NCBI RefSeq assembly: GCF_016862915.1
Contig: NZ_BONW01000013.1
Span: 434,001 to 498,000, forward strand
Direction of reading: 5' to 3'
DNA from: Plantactinospora endophytica
GTDB taxonomy: Bacteria > Actinomycetota > Actinomycetes > Mycobacteriales > Micromonosporaceae
Length of the DNA stretch: 64,000 nucleotides
Part shown: positions 24,304-35,300 of the stretch, piece by piece
Numbering within the stretch: the stretch's first letter is position 1
Layout: the number at the start of each line of letters is the position of its first letter
Made by a program: the position numbers and the translations under genes
The notes under the pieces: generated by a model
Databases searched by the model: none
Told to the model about the DNA's origin: nothing
What the model saw: only the letters and a program-made list of their open reading frames with translations

Positions 24304-26622
24304 CTACGGCGTCAGCAGCGGCTCCACGAAGATCACCGACCGTCCGCGCGGTCCGATGGCGGGTAACCGTTCGACCGTGCCGTCGCGTACCGACAGCCGC
24401 ACCCCGCTCGCCGGCTCGCGCGGGAAGTGCCAGGGCTGGTACCCGAACAGCACGTGTTCGATGTCCTCCCAGACCGGCTCCCGGTACGTCCCCTGTGGTG
24501 AACTCCGGCTGTCCTCGGGCAACCACCACACCTGCGGCGCAACCTCCGGCCGCACCGGGAACAGCGTCAGCGCCGGCGGGTGGGAGCGCATCGTCCACAG
24601 TCCGGTGCCGCCCGGCGCGAGCCGGGCCGACAGGTCGACCGGCACGGTCACCGACGTCCCGTCCGGCCGCACCACCGTCACGCCCCGGGCCGTCCGCGCG
24701 CCGCCGGTGCCGGTGAGCGGGTCGATCTGCTGCACCGGGTGCGGGTAGGGCTCCGGCTCGGCACCGGGCGTCCAGCGCATCGTCACACCGTGGGCCTGTT
24801 GGTCGACGAAAAAGACGGTGTCCCGGTACGCGCCGAGCAGCCCGATCGCCCGGTCGTGCGGCCACGGCATCGTCTGTACCGGGCCGCCGGCCAGGTCGAT
24901 CACCCGCAGCCGGTACCGCGACACCAGCCGGCGGTGCTCGCTGTCGACCATCGCCATCCGCCGGCCGTCGCCCAGCAGCACGCCCGGCGTGCGGATGTCG
25001 GCGAACCCGGTCACCTCGCCGGCCGTGGAGACCAGTCGGGCCGGCTGTTCGTGACCCAGCACCAGCACACCGAGGGTGGTCTGCAGGGCCCGGCTCCAGC
25101 GCGCGGCCCCGAGTCGGGCGAGTTCCACCCGCGTGCCGTCGTGCCAGGCAAGCACGGTGCCGTCCGGCTCGACCACGCCGGCCCGTGGCGGCGCACCGAA
25201 CGGCGGGCCGGCCGGTTCCTTCCGGCTGCGCCGTGGATGCGCCGCGCGCACCCGACGGTCGTCCGCCGCGTTACCCGTGAACCGCACCATCGCGCCCAGC
25301 CGGAAGCTCCCCGCCCCGGGGTTTCGGTCCGGTGCCGGCCCGGGAAGCGTCGGTGCGGCGGCCGACGCGGTGCTCGGTGACGCCGGCCGAGCCGGTGCGC
25401 TGCGCGGCGCCCGCGCCTTCGGTGCTGTCGGTACTGTCGGGGCGGGCTGCGGGCGGCGGCCCGGCCACATCCGCAGCGGCTCCGCGCCGTCGGTGTGCAG
25501 CAGGCCGGCGCGCTCCGCGAAGGCCAGCCCGTCGCGGAGTTCCGCCTCGCTCACCAGCAGCCGCTCGGCCAGCTCGGCGGCCGGAACTTCCAGCGGTAAC
25601 CGGGACGTCCACCTGAGCACCGCATCGAGATCCTCGGCGAGCCGGCCGTACCGGTTGCGGGCGTCCTGCTGCTGCACGGCCCGGACCCGGTCGGGCGGCA
25701 GGGAGAGTACGGTGTCCACCCGGGCCGGCCGTCCGGCGCGGTAACCGCCTGGGCCCTCGGGCCGCAGGATGCCGGCGGCGGCCAGCAGCGGCAGCAGGTC
25801 GCGCTTGCGGCGTACCGGCGGCACGCCCAGTTCGGCGGCGATCTCGTCGAGCCGGTGCTGCTGACCGGCCAGCCGGGCCAGCACCTCCGCCCGTTGGGTG
25901 GCGTTGCGTCGGTCGAGGTCCTCGTGGCCGGTGCTGAGCGGTTCGCGGGGCGGCGGCCACACTGGAGCGTCGAGCCAGCCGGCCGGGCGCAGATGTGCAC
26001 GGCCCCAGTCGTCGAGCTGCGCCACGGTCACCGGCCCGCCGTGCTCCCGGGCCGCCGCGCCGACGATCCCCGCCAGCTCCATCGGCTCGTACCCCAGCTC
26101 GGACTGCCAGCCGTCGTAGCCCGGACCCACGGCGGGCCGGGTACGCGCCAGCCAGACCGGTGGTCCGGGTGCGGCATCGGGCCATAAACGCAACAGCCAG
26201 CGATCTCCGAACCCGTCCTCGGTGTCGCCCCGCCGGCACGCCACCCGGACCCGGTAGTCGCCGGCACCGCCCAGATCGAGGTCGACCCCGCCGACGCCAC
26301 CGGTCAGCACGGTCAGCGACAGACCGCCGGACCCGGCGCGGTAGGACGTCTCCAGCACCTCGTCGAAGTCCGCGTGGTCGGCCGGCGGGGGACCGTCGTC
26401 GTGCAGCTCCAGGCGCACCACGTGACAGCCGTCGCCGGCCTGAGCGGTGAGCCAGCCCGCACCCGCCCCGGCGAAGGTGCCGGTCGGTTCGGTGCCCTGC
26501 TCGCGCTCGCGCGGCAACCCCACCTCGTCGTCCGGCTCTTCGGATCCGTCCGGGTCGCGCACGACGAGGAGGCCGTATTCGGGGCCGTAATCGTCGTCCT
26601 CGAACACGCGTACGACTGCCAC
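24304..26622 (-). CDS. unknown 772-residue actinobacterial protein
   Basis: I do not recognise a named family. The N-terminal ~200 residues are beta-rich with acidic stretches (VFEDDDYGPEYGLLVVRD). Residues ~245-300 look like a winged-helix segment (LDEIAAELGVPPVRRKRDLLPLLAAAGIL), and a second such unit follows at ~340-385 (LAERLLVSEAELRDGLAFAERAGLLH). A low-complexity Ala/Pro linker leads to ~300 residues of repeated short strands (WHDGTRVELARLG, GDGRRMAMVD, YRDTVFFVDQQ) resembling a beta-propeller. No signal peptide or membrane helix is seen. I took GTG 26622; a TTG at 26631 is the alternative. It follows the DUF1232 gene by 27 bp on the same strand. Confidence 0.65.
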   Translation of the reverse strand: MAVVRVFEDDDYGPEYGLLVVRDPDGSEEPDDEVGLPREREQGTEPTGTFAGAGAGWLTAQAGDGCHVVRLELHDDGPPPADHADFDEVLETSYRAGSGGLSLTVLTGGVGGVDLDLGGAGDYRVRVACRRGDTEDGFGDRWLLRLWPDAAPGPPVWLARTRPAVGPGYDGWQSELGYEPMELAGIVGAAAREHGGPVTVAQLDDWGRAHLRPAGWLDAPVWPPPREPLSTGHEDLDRRNATQRAEVLARLAGQQHRLDEIAAELGVPPVRRKRDLLPLLAAAGILRPEGPGGYRAGRPARVDTVLSLPPDRVRAVQQQDARNRYGRLAEDLDAVLRWTSRLPLEVPAAELAERLLVSEAELRDGLAFAERAGLLHTDGAEPLRMWPGRRPQPAPTVPTAPKARAPRSAPARPASPSTASAAAPTLPGPAPDRNPGAGSFRLGAMVRFTGNAADDRRVRAAHPRRSRKEPAGPPFGAPPRAGVVEPDGTVLAWHDGTRVELARLGAARWSRALQTTLGVLVLGHEQPARLVSTAGEVTGFADIRTPGVLLGDGRRMAMVDSEHRRLVSRYRLRVIDLAGGPVQTMPWPHDRAIGLLGAYRDTVFFVDQQAHGVTMRWTPGAEPEPYPHPVQQIDPLTGTGGARTARGVTVVRPDGTSVTVPVDLSARLAPGGTGLWTMRSHPPALTLFPVRPEVAPQVWWLPEDSRSSPQGTYREPVWEDIEHVLFGYQPWHFPREPASGVRLSVRDGTVERLPAIGPRGRSVIFVEPLLTP

Positions 26623-26649
26623 GGCGGCCAACCTAGCAGAATCCGGCCG

Positions 26650-27015
26650 TTACCGTGGCCGGCCCGCCCTGTCCCGGGTGGCACCGCCCAGCGGTTTCGG
26701 GGCGCTGTCCCCGGAGTCACCACGTAACGAGCCGACGCGGTCCGTCCGGCGCTGGTGGACGAGCCGGGTGAGGAAGAGCAGCGCACCGGCGAGTACGCCC
26801 ATGTCGTCGAGGTAGATCGGATCGGGCAGCAGGTCGACCGGCAGCACCGTGTAGATCAGCGCACCGTAGAACGCCACCTTGCCGCCGGCACCCAACTCGC
26901 CGAGCAGTTTGCGTGTACGCAGCACCCTGACCGCGAGCATGATGGCTCCGACCAGCGTGGCGACGGCCACGATGCCACCCAGCACCAAGATCACGGTCCA
27001 CGTCTCCCGGGACAT
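26650..27015 (-). CDS. DUF1232 (YkvA-like) membrane protein
   Basis: A 121-residue protein with an N-terminal membrane helix (VILVLGGIVAVATLVGAIMLAV) and the DUF1232 signature IYTVLPVDLLPDPIYLDDMGVLAGALLFLTRLV, whose PxDLLPDxI core is strongly conserved. The tail is basic and polar. The role of this family is unknown; it is widely found as a small membrane protein. It is the first gene of a two-gene unit with the unknown 772-residue protein. In the 265-bp gap upstream there is a perfect palindrome GTCCTAGGAC at 27084-27093, which could be an operator; otherwise I see no gene there. Confidence 0.8.
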   Translation of the reverse strand: MSRETWTVILVLGGIVAVATLVGAIMLAVRVLRTRKLLGELGAGGKVAFYGALIYTVLPVDLLPDPIYLDDMGVLAGALLFLTRLVHQRRTDRVGSLRGDSGDSAPKPLGGATRDRAGRPR

Positions 27016-27280
27016 GCCGTAACGGTAACCCGGCGGACTCCGCGCCGCCCGGTACGCCCGACGCCGCCGCGACGGTCAACATTGTCCTAGGACGCTTTAC
27101 GAGCTGTGCCCCCGCTCACCGACGGGCTGTGTCGTCGCTCGTCGACAGGCAGGGCCTCCGCTGGTCCGCGACTCGGGGCAAGTCCGCTAGCCGACACGTC
27201 GGTATCAGCCCGGCCACTCGGCCCGTCTGCCCACCACGACCGTCGCCCGTACGGGGCGACAAGTATCGGGAGGGAGCATC

Positions 27281-28000
27281 ATGACGGCTGGGACGGACGA
27301 GCCGGGCTCGGTCAGTCCAGGCACCGTGCCGATCGGCGCCATCGTGGCGTACGCCGGCGGCATGGACGAGGACTGGCTGCACGATCAGGGCTGGCTCTAC
27401 TGCGACGGCACCTCGGTGCCGAAGAAGGACTACCTCGACCTGTTCCTCGCGATCGGCGCCAACTACGGCGGCGGACGCAACGACTTCAACCTGCCGGACC
27501 TGCGCGGCCGGTTCTCGCGTGGGGTCGACAACACCAGCGGGCGCGACCCGTACGTCAAGGAGCGGGAGCCGTCGGCGCCCGGCGGCCTCTCCGGCGACCA
27601 GCCCGGCTCGGTCTTCGGCAGCCGGTCGGGACGCCCGGTGACCCGGCCGCTCAAGACGGAGGAGGGCGGCGAGCACGTGCACAACGTGCCGCACGTGCCC
27701 AAGGACAACAACGCCTACGCCATCGCCGGTGACCACTACGGCATCTGGCGGGACGGCTCGACCACCACCACGGAGGCGGGCAGGCACACCCACGAGATCG
27801 TCGACGGCGGCAACAAGGAGACGCGGCCGGTCAACAAGGCGGTCTTCTTCGTCATCAAGTTCGCCGACGCCCTCGACCTCGACCGGTACGGCGACGACGA
27901 CCGGTACGACGACGACCGGTACGACGACGACAACGATCGGGATCGGAACGGCGCGGCGACGGGCCGCCCGGGGAAGGGCGGTGCGGCATGGCGGCGTTGA
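27281..28000 (+). CDS. tail-collar domain protein 1, with Asp-rich tail
   Basis: A 239-residue protein of the phage tail-collar/microcystin-dependent (MdpB) type. The start VPIGAIVAYAG, then GWLYCDGTSVPKKDYLDLFLAIG and FNLPDLRGRFSRGVD, form the collar domain. Two His clusters (GEHVHNVPH and RHTHEI) recall the metal-binding His-x-His pairs of long tail-fibre tips. The C terminus is an acidic repeat of RYDDD, encoded by a short DNA repeat around 27890-27940. GGGAGGGAG precedes ATG 27281. It is first in a row of three paralogs, overlapping the next by 13 bp. No other phage structural gene is near. Confidence 0.85.
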   Translation: MTAGTDEPGSVSPGTVPIGAIVAYAGGMDEDWLHDQGWLYCDGTSVPKKDYLDLFLAIGANYGGGRNDFNLPDLRGRFSRGVDNTSGRDPYVKEREPSAPGGLSGDQPGSVFGSRSGRPVTRPLKTEEGGEHVHNVPHVPKDNNAYAIAGDHYGIWRDGSTTTTEAGRHTHEIVDGGNKETRPVNKAVFFVIKFADALDLDRYGDDDRYDDDRYDDDNDRDRNGAATGRPGKGGAAWRR

Positions 28001-28560
28001 TCGGCTCGGTGGTGGCGTACGCGAGCGTGGTGGACCAGTCCTCGCCGCCGCCGGACGGCTGGCTGCTCTGCGACGGCCGGGCGGTCTCCCGCGAGCGGTA
28101 CTCCGTGCTGTTCAAGGTGATCGGCACCGTGCACGGTGCCGGTGACGGGGTGGTGACCTTCAACCTGCCGGACTACCGGGGTCGCTTCCAGCGTGGCGTG
28201 GACGACGGCGTCGGGGTCGACCCGGACGCGAACAACCGGTCCGCGGCGGCGGTCGGCGGGGCGACCGGCAACCGGGTCGGCTCGGTGCAGGACGACGCGA
28301 CGGCGGTGCCGGTCGGCACCGACGAGAAGTTCGTGCTCAGCAAGAGCGGCACGCACCACCACGACGTCCCGCACCTGCCGACCGGCAACTCCTGGTACCC
28401 GATCGCGGGCAGCCACTACGCCGCCTGGACCGAGGACTCCAGCCCGTCGAGCGCGGCCGGCAAGCACACCCACACCGTCACCGGCGGTGGGGACCGGGAG
28501 ACCACTCCGACCAGCATCTACGTGCACTACCTCATCGCGTGCGGCGACCTCACGCCCTGA
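27988..28560 (+). CDS. tail-collar domain protein 2
   Basis: A 190-residue paralog of its neighbours: IGSVVAYASVVD, then GWLLCDGRAVSRERYSVLFKVIG, FNLPDYRGRFQRGVDDG and two His clusters (GTHHHDVPH, KHTHTVTG). It consists of little more than the collar domain. Its start lies inside the last codons of collar protein 1 (13-bp overlap) and its stop is 16 bp before collar protein 3, so the three are co-transcribed. Collar domains form trimeric or pseudo-trimeric fibre tips; a surface-binding role with the downstream RHS protein is an inference. Confidence 0.85.
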   Translation: MAALIGSVVAYASVVDQSSPPPDGWLLCDGRAVSRERYSVLFKVIGTVHGAGDGVVTFNLPDYRGRFQRGVDDGVGVDPDANNRSAAAVGGATGNRVGSVQDDATAVPVGTDEKFVLSKSGTHHHDVPHLPTGNSWYPIAGSHYAAWTEDSSPSSAAGKHTHTVTGGGDRETTPTSIYVHYLIACGDLTP

Positions 28561-28576
28561 CCGGAAAGGAAACCCG

Positions 28577-29221
28577 ATGAAGCAGAACAAGTCCGTCCGG
28601 TCCAGGCGACCCGGACGCGGCCCGCGCACCTACGGCGCCCCGGCCAAGGCCAAGCCGCCGGTGGAGGTCGGCGACCTGGTGGTCGGCACGGTGTTGCCGT
28701 ACGCCAGCACGGTGGACGTGGCACAGCTCACCCAGCAGGGCTGGCTGTACTGCGACGGCCGGGCGCTGTCCCGGGAGACGTACGCCGAGCTGTTCACGGT
28801 GGTCGGCACCCTGCACGGCGGGGGCGACGGCATCCGTACGTTCAACCTGCCGGACTACCGGGGCTGGTTCCTGCGCGGTGTCGACGACGGCGCCGGCCGG
28901 GACCCGAACGCCGCCGACCGGACCGCCGCCGCGCCCGGCGGGCAGATCGGGGACCACTGCGGCACCGCGCAGCGGTACGCCACCGCCCGCCCGAAGGTGC
29001 CGTACGTGCTCAGCACGGACGGTGCACACACCCACGAGGTGTCGCACGTGCCGAACGACAACTCGTCGTACCCGGTCGCGGGCAGCGCCCAGGCGATCTG
29101 GAACGGCGACTCGGCGTCGACCCAGGACGCCGGTGAGCACCAGCATGAGATGGCCGGCGGCGACCCGGAGAGCCGTCCGCTGAACGCCTACGTCGGCTAC
29201 GTGATCAAGTACCGCACCTGA
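28577..29221 (+). CDS. tail-collar domain protein 3
   Basis: A 214-residue paralog with an extra basic N-terminal tail (KSVRSRRPGRG) before the collar domain: VVGTVLPYASTVD, GWLYCDGRALSRETYAELFTVVG, FNLPDYRGWFLRGVDDG, then AHTHEVSH and EHQHEM His clusters. GGAAAGGAAA precedes ATG 28577. It is the last of three collar genes and stands 119 bp before the RHS gene, with a hairpin in the gap. The basic tail could anchor it to a partner or to acidic cell-surface polymers; this is not shown by sequence. Confidence 0.85.
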   Translation: MKQNKSVRSRRPGRGPRTYGAPAKAKPPVEVGDLVVGTVLPYASTVDVAQLTQQGWLYCDGRALSRETYAELFTVVGTLHGGGDGIRTFNLPDYRGWFLRGVDDGAGRDPNAADRTAAAPGGQIGDHCGTAQRYATARPKVPYVLSTDGAHTHEVSHVPNDNSSYPVAGSAQAIWNGDSASTQDAGEHQHEMAGGDPESRPLNAYVGYVIKYRT

Positions 29222-29260
29222 CCGGTGCCGGGACATCCCCCGGCCCGTAGCGCCGGTCGA

Positions 29261-29293
29261 CCGGGGCCGTGGCGATCCGTGCCATGGCCCCGG
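29261..29293. terminator. hairpin between collar genes and RHS gene
   Basis: CCGGGGCCGTGGC (29261-29273) pairs with GCCATGGCCCCGG (29281-29293) over 13 bp with one G-U pair and a 7-base loop. It may end or attenuate the collar transcript before the RHS gene. Confidence 0.45.
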
Positions 29294-29340
29294 TGCCGTG
29301 CGCCCCCATCCGTCTTTCCGCGCGCACCAGGAGCCGCATC

Positions 29341-32300
29341 ATGAGTCAGTACTCGATGGCCGCGTCGGCACCCGACGTCCGGCTGACCCAACTCTCCACC
29401 GGTGGCGTCGGCGACGTCGCCGACAGCCTCAACCTCTTCCGCGGCGACGTGAACCTGCCGTTGCCGCTGGTCGCACTCCGTGGCCGGAACGGCCTCGACC
29501 TCGCGGTCACCGCGTTCTACGGCAGCAACGTCGAGGCGGCGACCCAACCCTCCAACCGCACCGCGCCGACCGGGGTGCTCGGGGTGGGCTGGAGCCTGCC
29601 CCGCGAGCAGGTGCTGCGCGACCCCACCACCGACGACCTGTACCTGGTCGTCGGCGGCAGCCCGCGCCAGCTCGTCCGGGCCGCCAGCGGTGCCGCCGAC
29701 GAGTACGAACTGCTCGACCACCAGTTCTGGGCGATCCGCCGGTTCCCCGACGAGGCCGACCCGGGCCGCGACCGCTGGGAGGTCGTCCGCGAGGACGGCA
29801 CGGTGCACACCTACGGCCTGACCGGGGTCGAGTGGGGCGTGCAGTGGGACAACTGGCGCGGCTCCGGCACCGCGCCCGGCGGCCGGCAGTTTCCGCTGGC
29901 CTGGAACCTCGTCCGGGTCGTCACTCCGCAGGGCGACCGCCTCGACTTCTCCTACGAGCGGGAGGACGTGCCGATCGGCGGTCCCGCCGGTGCGAAATAC
30001 ACCCGCGCCTGCTACCTGACCGGGATCAGCCACACCGACGGGCAACGGATCGACCTGCGCTACCGGGAGAAGGAGCCGTTCGAGGTCGTCCCGCCGCACC
30101 CGACCCCGCCGGGCGGCGCCCAGGCGTTCCAGGACCGGTACGAGAGCCGCTACCTGGACCGGATCGAGGTACGCACCGACGCCGGCCCCGGTCTCTACAG
30201 CGTGCGCCTGGACTACGAGTTCCTGGACGTGTCCCGCACCGACGTGCGCGGTGACCGGAGCGCGTACCGCAAGCGGTACCTGAGCGCGGTCACCGAGGTC
30301 GCCGACACCGGGGCGGCGGCCCCGCCGTTGACGATCCGCTACGACGGCGACCGGACCGGGGCGAATCCCGGCGCGATCCGGGCGCTGACCCGCCCGCAGG
30401 GCGCGACCGTCCGCTACGAGTACGCCGTCGCCGCCCTGCCGAACACGGCGACCAGCCGTTCGGTGCCGTCGCCCGGCGCCGGCTACACCCCGCAGGTCTG
30501 GCACGGCCCCGGCTACACGGTCGTCACCTGGTACAGCGCTGCCTCGGGGGAGGTGCGGCTGGAGGCGTACACCTGGAACGGGGCGTGGAACGGCTGGGGC
30601 GTCACGAACGCGTGGGCGGTCCGCGAGGACACCCTCCAGGTGCAGACCGGACCGGGCTGTTACGCGCTGTCGTTCACCGACGCCCGGACCGGCGAGTTCC
30701 GGGTCCGGCTGTACCGGCAGGACCCGTACCGGAGCGGCGAGTGGAGCCTCGACCCGTACCGGCTGGACCTGCCGGCGGGGGAGACCACCCCGCTGGTCCG
30801 GCTGGGCCGCGACTTCGTCGCCGTCACCGACCCGGCCAGCAGGACGCTGCTGGTCGTCGACCACGACCCGGTGGCCGGCTGGGTCGCGCACCGGTTCGGC
30901 ACCCTCGGCGCCGACAGGCTGGCGCTGGCCGCCACCGCCGACGCCTGCCTGCTCGGCTGCTACGACAGCGCGGGCAAGGTGCTCCGGCTGGCCCTGCAAC
31001 ACCGGGACGGGCGCGGTGGCTGGCGCCGCTCCGACGTCCTGGACGAGCCGCTGGAGGTCGACTGGCGGTTCACCACCCCGGCCGGGCTGCTCGGCACCGG
31101 AGACACCTTCGCCGCCGCCTCCTTCGTGTCCCGGGTGGACGAGCAAAACTCTACTGTGGAGTACGGTTTCCGGCTGGTCACCTGGGGGCGGGACTTCACC
31201 TTCGGGCCGGTGCTGCGGCACGACGACAGCCAGCCGCTCGACCTGGCGAACCCGATCGGCGCGGTCGGGATCAGCGGCAGCACGGTCGGCAACGCCCAGC
31301 ACCTGTTCCGGTACGACGGCCGGCAGTGGCACCGCACCGAGTTGTTGGAGCCGGTGACCGGCAACCGCTACAGCTACGCGTACGGCACCGACGTGGCGGT
31401 GGCGGCGATCAGCGACGACGACGGCACCGTGCGGTACCGGCGGATCAGCTACGACCCGTACCTCGGCGAGTGGGGTCGGGCCCTCGGCGTCGACCTCGCC
31501 GACCCCGCCGACCCGCCGCACCCGGCGCCGCAGCCCAGCGTCTCCGGGGACGTGCTCGTCACCGGCGCGGAGGTGCTGCGCCGCACCCCTACCCTGGGCT
31601 GGGAGCCGCTGCTCACCCTGCCCAACGCCGCCGACCAGCACACCGTGGCCAACCGCGCGCCGAACTACCTGGTCTGGCAGGACGCCGGCCCGGACGGCCC
31701 GCTCGCCGGCAGCCACCTGGTCACCTTCGACGCCGACGGGACGCCCCGGCCGGCGCGGGTGCTCGACGGCGAGTCCTGCCACTTGCCGGAGCCGAAGGCC
31801 GGACAGGTGCTGGCCGGGCCGGAGGTCTGCGTCACCTACCGTGGCCCGTCGCTGGACGACACGCACGCGCTGCGGCTGCACCGGATCATCGACGGCCAGG
31901 TCGACACCGAACTGCGGGACCGGGCGGTACGCCGGGCCGCCGTCGACGACGGCTACTCGGTCATCCCGGTGACCGTCGAGTACGACACCGGCACCGCCAC
32001 CTTCGACCCGTACGGCCGGGTGGCGCAGTACGTCCGGACCCGGCTGTACCGGGGCGAGCCGGCGGACGCCGACGGCTACCTGGAGAGCGTCTTCTTCAAC
32101 GGCCTCCGCCCGGACGTGCCCGGCGTGGTGTACCCGACGTCGAGCGAGTACACCAACGCCCGGCAGTTCTTCGGCAAGCTCAACGGCCAGCTCTTCACCC
32201 AGACCGCCGTCGACGTGCACGGTCGGCCGGTCCGCCGGATCCGCAACGACCTCTACACCTACGACGGCACCAACTCGGCCTACCGGGTGCGGGGCAGCTT

Positions 32301-35300
32301 CACCCGGCGCCGGCGTACCGAGACGGCCGAGTCGCTGCACCTGTTCGACGCGGATCCGGCCTTTGCCGCCGAGTTGGACGCCCGGCGGATGCCGGCCGCG
32401 CTCACCCAGCGGCTGAGCACCGCCGGTTTCCCGCTCGCAGCACCGGTCACGGTGACCGTGGACCGGCCCGGCCGACGCTTCACGATCGTCGACGCGAAGG
32501 GCGTCGAGCTGGCCGCCGTACTCGACGAGGGGCAGCTCGGGCTGTTCGGCTGGATCGGCGACGTCAGCGAGTTCGAGTACAACGGGCGGGGGCAGCAGCA
32601 CCGCACCCGCGTACGCAACGTCAACAGTGCGGGTCAGCTCACCGAGCGGCTCACCGTCACCACGTTCGCCTGGGAGGTCTATCCGGCGCTGGTCGAGCGG
32701 CACCTGTTCGACCTCGCCGCCGAGGTGCGTACCGTCGACACCCGGACCGCCACTGTGCTGGACCGGTCGGTGAGCACCTACCGGAACGACTGGCCGGACG
32801 CGCCGGGGGTGTGGAGCTGGTCGGAGACGTACCGGTGGGACGGCAGCCCGGACGTCGGCGAGTTCGACCACCGCCGCTGGTCCGGCGGGGCCGGGCCGGA
32901 GCGCGGCTGGGTGCGGACCAACCGGGTGTTGGCGGTGACGCCGCACGGACTGCCCCGGGCCACCCTCGACGCCGGGGACAACCCGGGCGGGATCGTCTAC
33001 GACCGGGCCGGGCGGTTTCCGGTCGCGGTCTGCGGTCTCGCCGACCCGTCGGCCGACGAGGTGAGCTGGTACGGCTTCGAGGAGTACGAGGACACCGACG
33101 GCTGGCGGCTCACCCCCGACGGCACCGATCCGGCCGAGCACATCACCGCCGGGGACGCCTTCACCGGCCGGCGCCGCTTGGTGCTGCCCGGTGGGTCGAA
33201 GCGGGTCGGGCTGCGCCGCTCGTTCGTCCCGGCCCGTGCCGACCAGCCGTTCCTGCTCTCCTGCTGGGTGAAGACCGAGCCCGGTTTCGTCCCGGACCCG
33301 GCCGTCGCCGGCTGGCAGGTCACGGTCGGTTCGGCCGAGCCGACGGTGGTACCGGTACCGGACACCGACGGCAGGTGGGAGTACCTGCACCACGTCGTCA
33401 CCGGCGCCGCGCCCGACGACGAGATCACCGTCGAGGTGTTCCACAGTGGAGCGGGCGGGCCGGTGCTGGTCGACGCGATCGGCTTCGGGCCGCTGCATGG
33501 CCGGCTCACCGCGACCGTCTACGACCCGGTCGACCGGCTGCCGGAGGCGATGCTGGACCAGACCGGCTCGGTGCGGCGGATCGGGTACGACCACCGGCGC
33601 CGCCCGGTGCTCAGCGTCCAGGACGGCCAGCCGGTCGACGCCGGGGTGGAGTACCGCTGGCGGGAGCACCGGCCGGACGGCGCGTTCGACCCGGCCGACC
33701 CGGACGCCGGACTCGGCATCGTCGCCCGCAGCGACGGCGGGTACGCCGACTTCCGGCACGGCGACGAGTGGACCCGGAGTTGGGCGGCGAGCCCCGGGTG
33801 GCGGTCGGCCGGCGGCCGGTTGCACTACGACGGTACGCCCGAGACCGGCACGCTGACCTTCACTGGCCCGCTCGGCCGGGACGGCTGGGCCGCCCGGGTC
33901 GCGCTGGAAGGCTCCCGGCAGACCGCCGGGACGGTCGGCTTCACCTTCGGCGGCTACACGGCGGCGTGGATCGACGGGAGCTGGCTGCTGCTCGACCCCG
34001 ACGGCACGGTGCTGGCCGAGACCCCGGCGCCGGCCTTCGCGGAGCACGACCTGTTCCTCGTCGTCGCCGGCCGCTCGGTGCTGCTGCTCGCCGACGGCCG
34101 GACCGTGCTGTCCCACACCGTCCCCCGCACCGGCCCGTCCAGCATCGGAAAGGACGGCGGCGGAGAGCCCGGCGGCGGAAGGTTCGACGGCGGCGGCAAG
34201 AACGGCGGCGGCGGAAAGTTCGACGGGCGTGGGAAGGTCGGCAGCGGGAAGCCCCGGACTGGGAAGGGCCGTGGCGGCCGACGGGGCGTCCCGGCGCTGG
34301 CCGGGCCGGTCGCCTTCCACACCGACCGGGCCGTCGCGTTGCGCTGGCTGGCGGTCTGCGGCGATCCGGTGCTCAACGTCAACTACCAGGACAACGCCGG
34401 ACAGGCCCGGCAGTCGCAGTCGGTCGGCGACGGCACCGTGCTGGTCCAGGCGTGGGGCTACGACCGGCTCGGCCGTCCCGACCTGGCGGCCAAGACGGTA
34501 CGACTCGACGGCCTGCCCGGCTACCGGCCGGACCTGCTGGCCCCGCTCGACCCGGCCACCGGCCGGATGTCCGACTGCCCGCTCACCCGGGCGTACCCGG
34601 CCGACGACGGTTACCCGTTCAGCCGGGTCCGGTTCGAGGCGTCACCGCTGGGCCGCGCCGTCGAGCGGGGCGGGCCGGGCGCGGCGCTGGCGATCAACCC
34701 GGCGATCCCGGCCACGCAACGGCACACCAGCCGGGTCAGCTACGGGCTGAACCTGGCCGACCCGGTCTTCGGGCTGCCGGCCGGGCAGTACCGGGTGACC
34801 ACCGTCGTCGACCCGGACGGCGTACCGGCGATCCAGCTCACCGACAGGACCGGCGCGGTGGTCGCCACCCGGGCCGGCCGGGACGGCACCGAGATCCGCA
34901 GCCGGATGCGCTACGACGCCCGGGGCAACCCGGTCGAGCTCCGGCAGCCGAACTCCTTCGACCCCCGACTGGCCGAACCCGACCGGTACGTCACCACGAT
35001 GCGCTACGACCCGGCCGGCAACCTGGTGGAACTGCGTGGCCCGGACCAGACCGGCCCGGCTCGGACCGTGCACGACCGCCTCGGCCGGCTGCGCTTCCAG
35101 TGCATGCCGCAGCAGGCGGACGACGGGCAGTTCAGCTACCGCCGCTACGACCGGCTCGGCCGCCTGCTCGAACAGGGCACCTGCACGGCACCGTGGAACG
35201 AACCGGAACTACGGGCCCACGTCGACGAGCCGGACTGGCTGCCCGGCCCGGCCCGCTGGCACCTGCGGTACCACTACGACGGCGACGGCGACCTGCGGCT

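Noticed and set aside
27890-27950. GACGACGACCGGTACGAC repeats considered a regulatory array
   Set aside because: They are in frame and encode the acidic RYDDD tail of collar protein 1.
29197-34320. 1707-codon open frame on the minus strand
   Set aside because: It is antisense to the RHS gene and the collar end, rich in Gly/Val/Arg/Pro with no domain. It is a GC-frame shadow.
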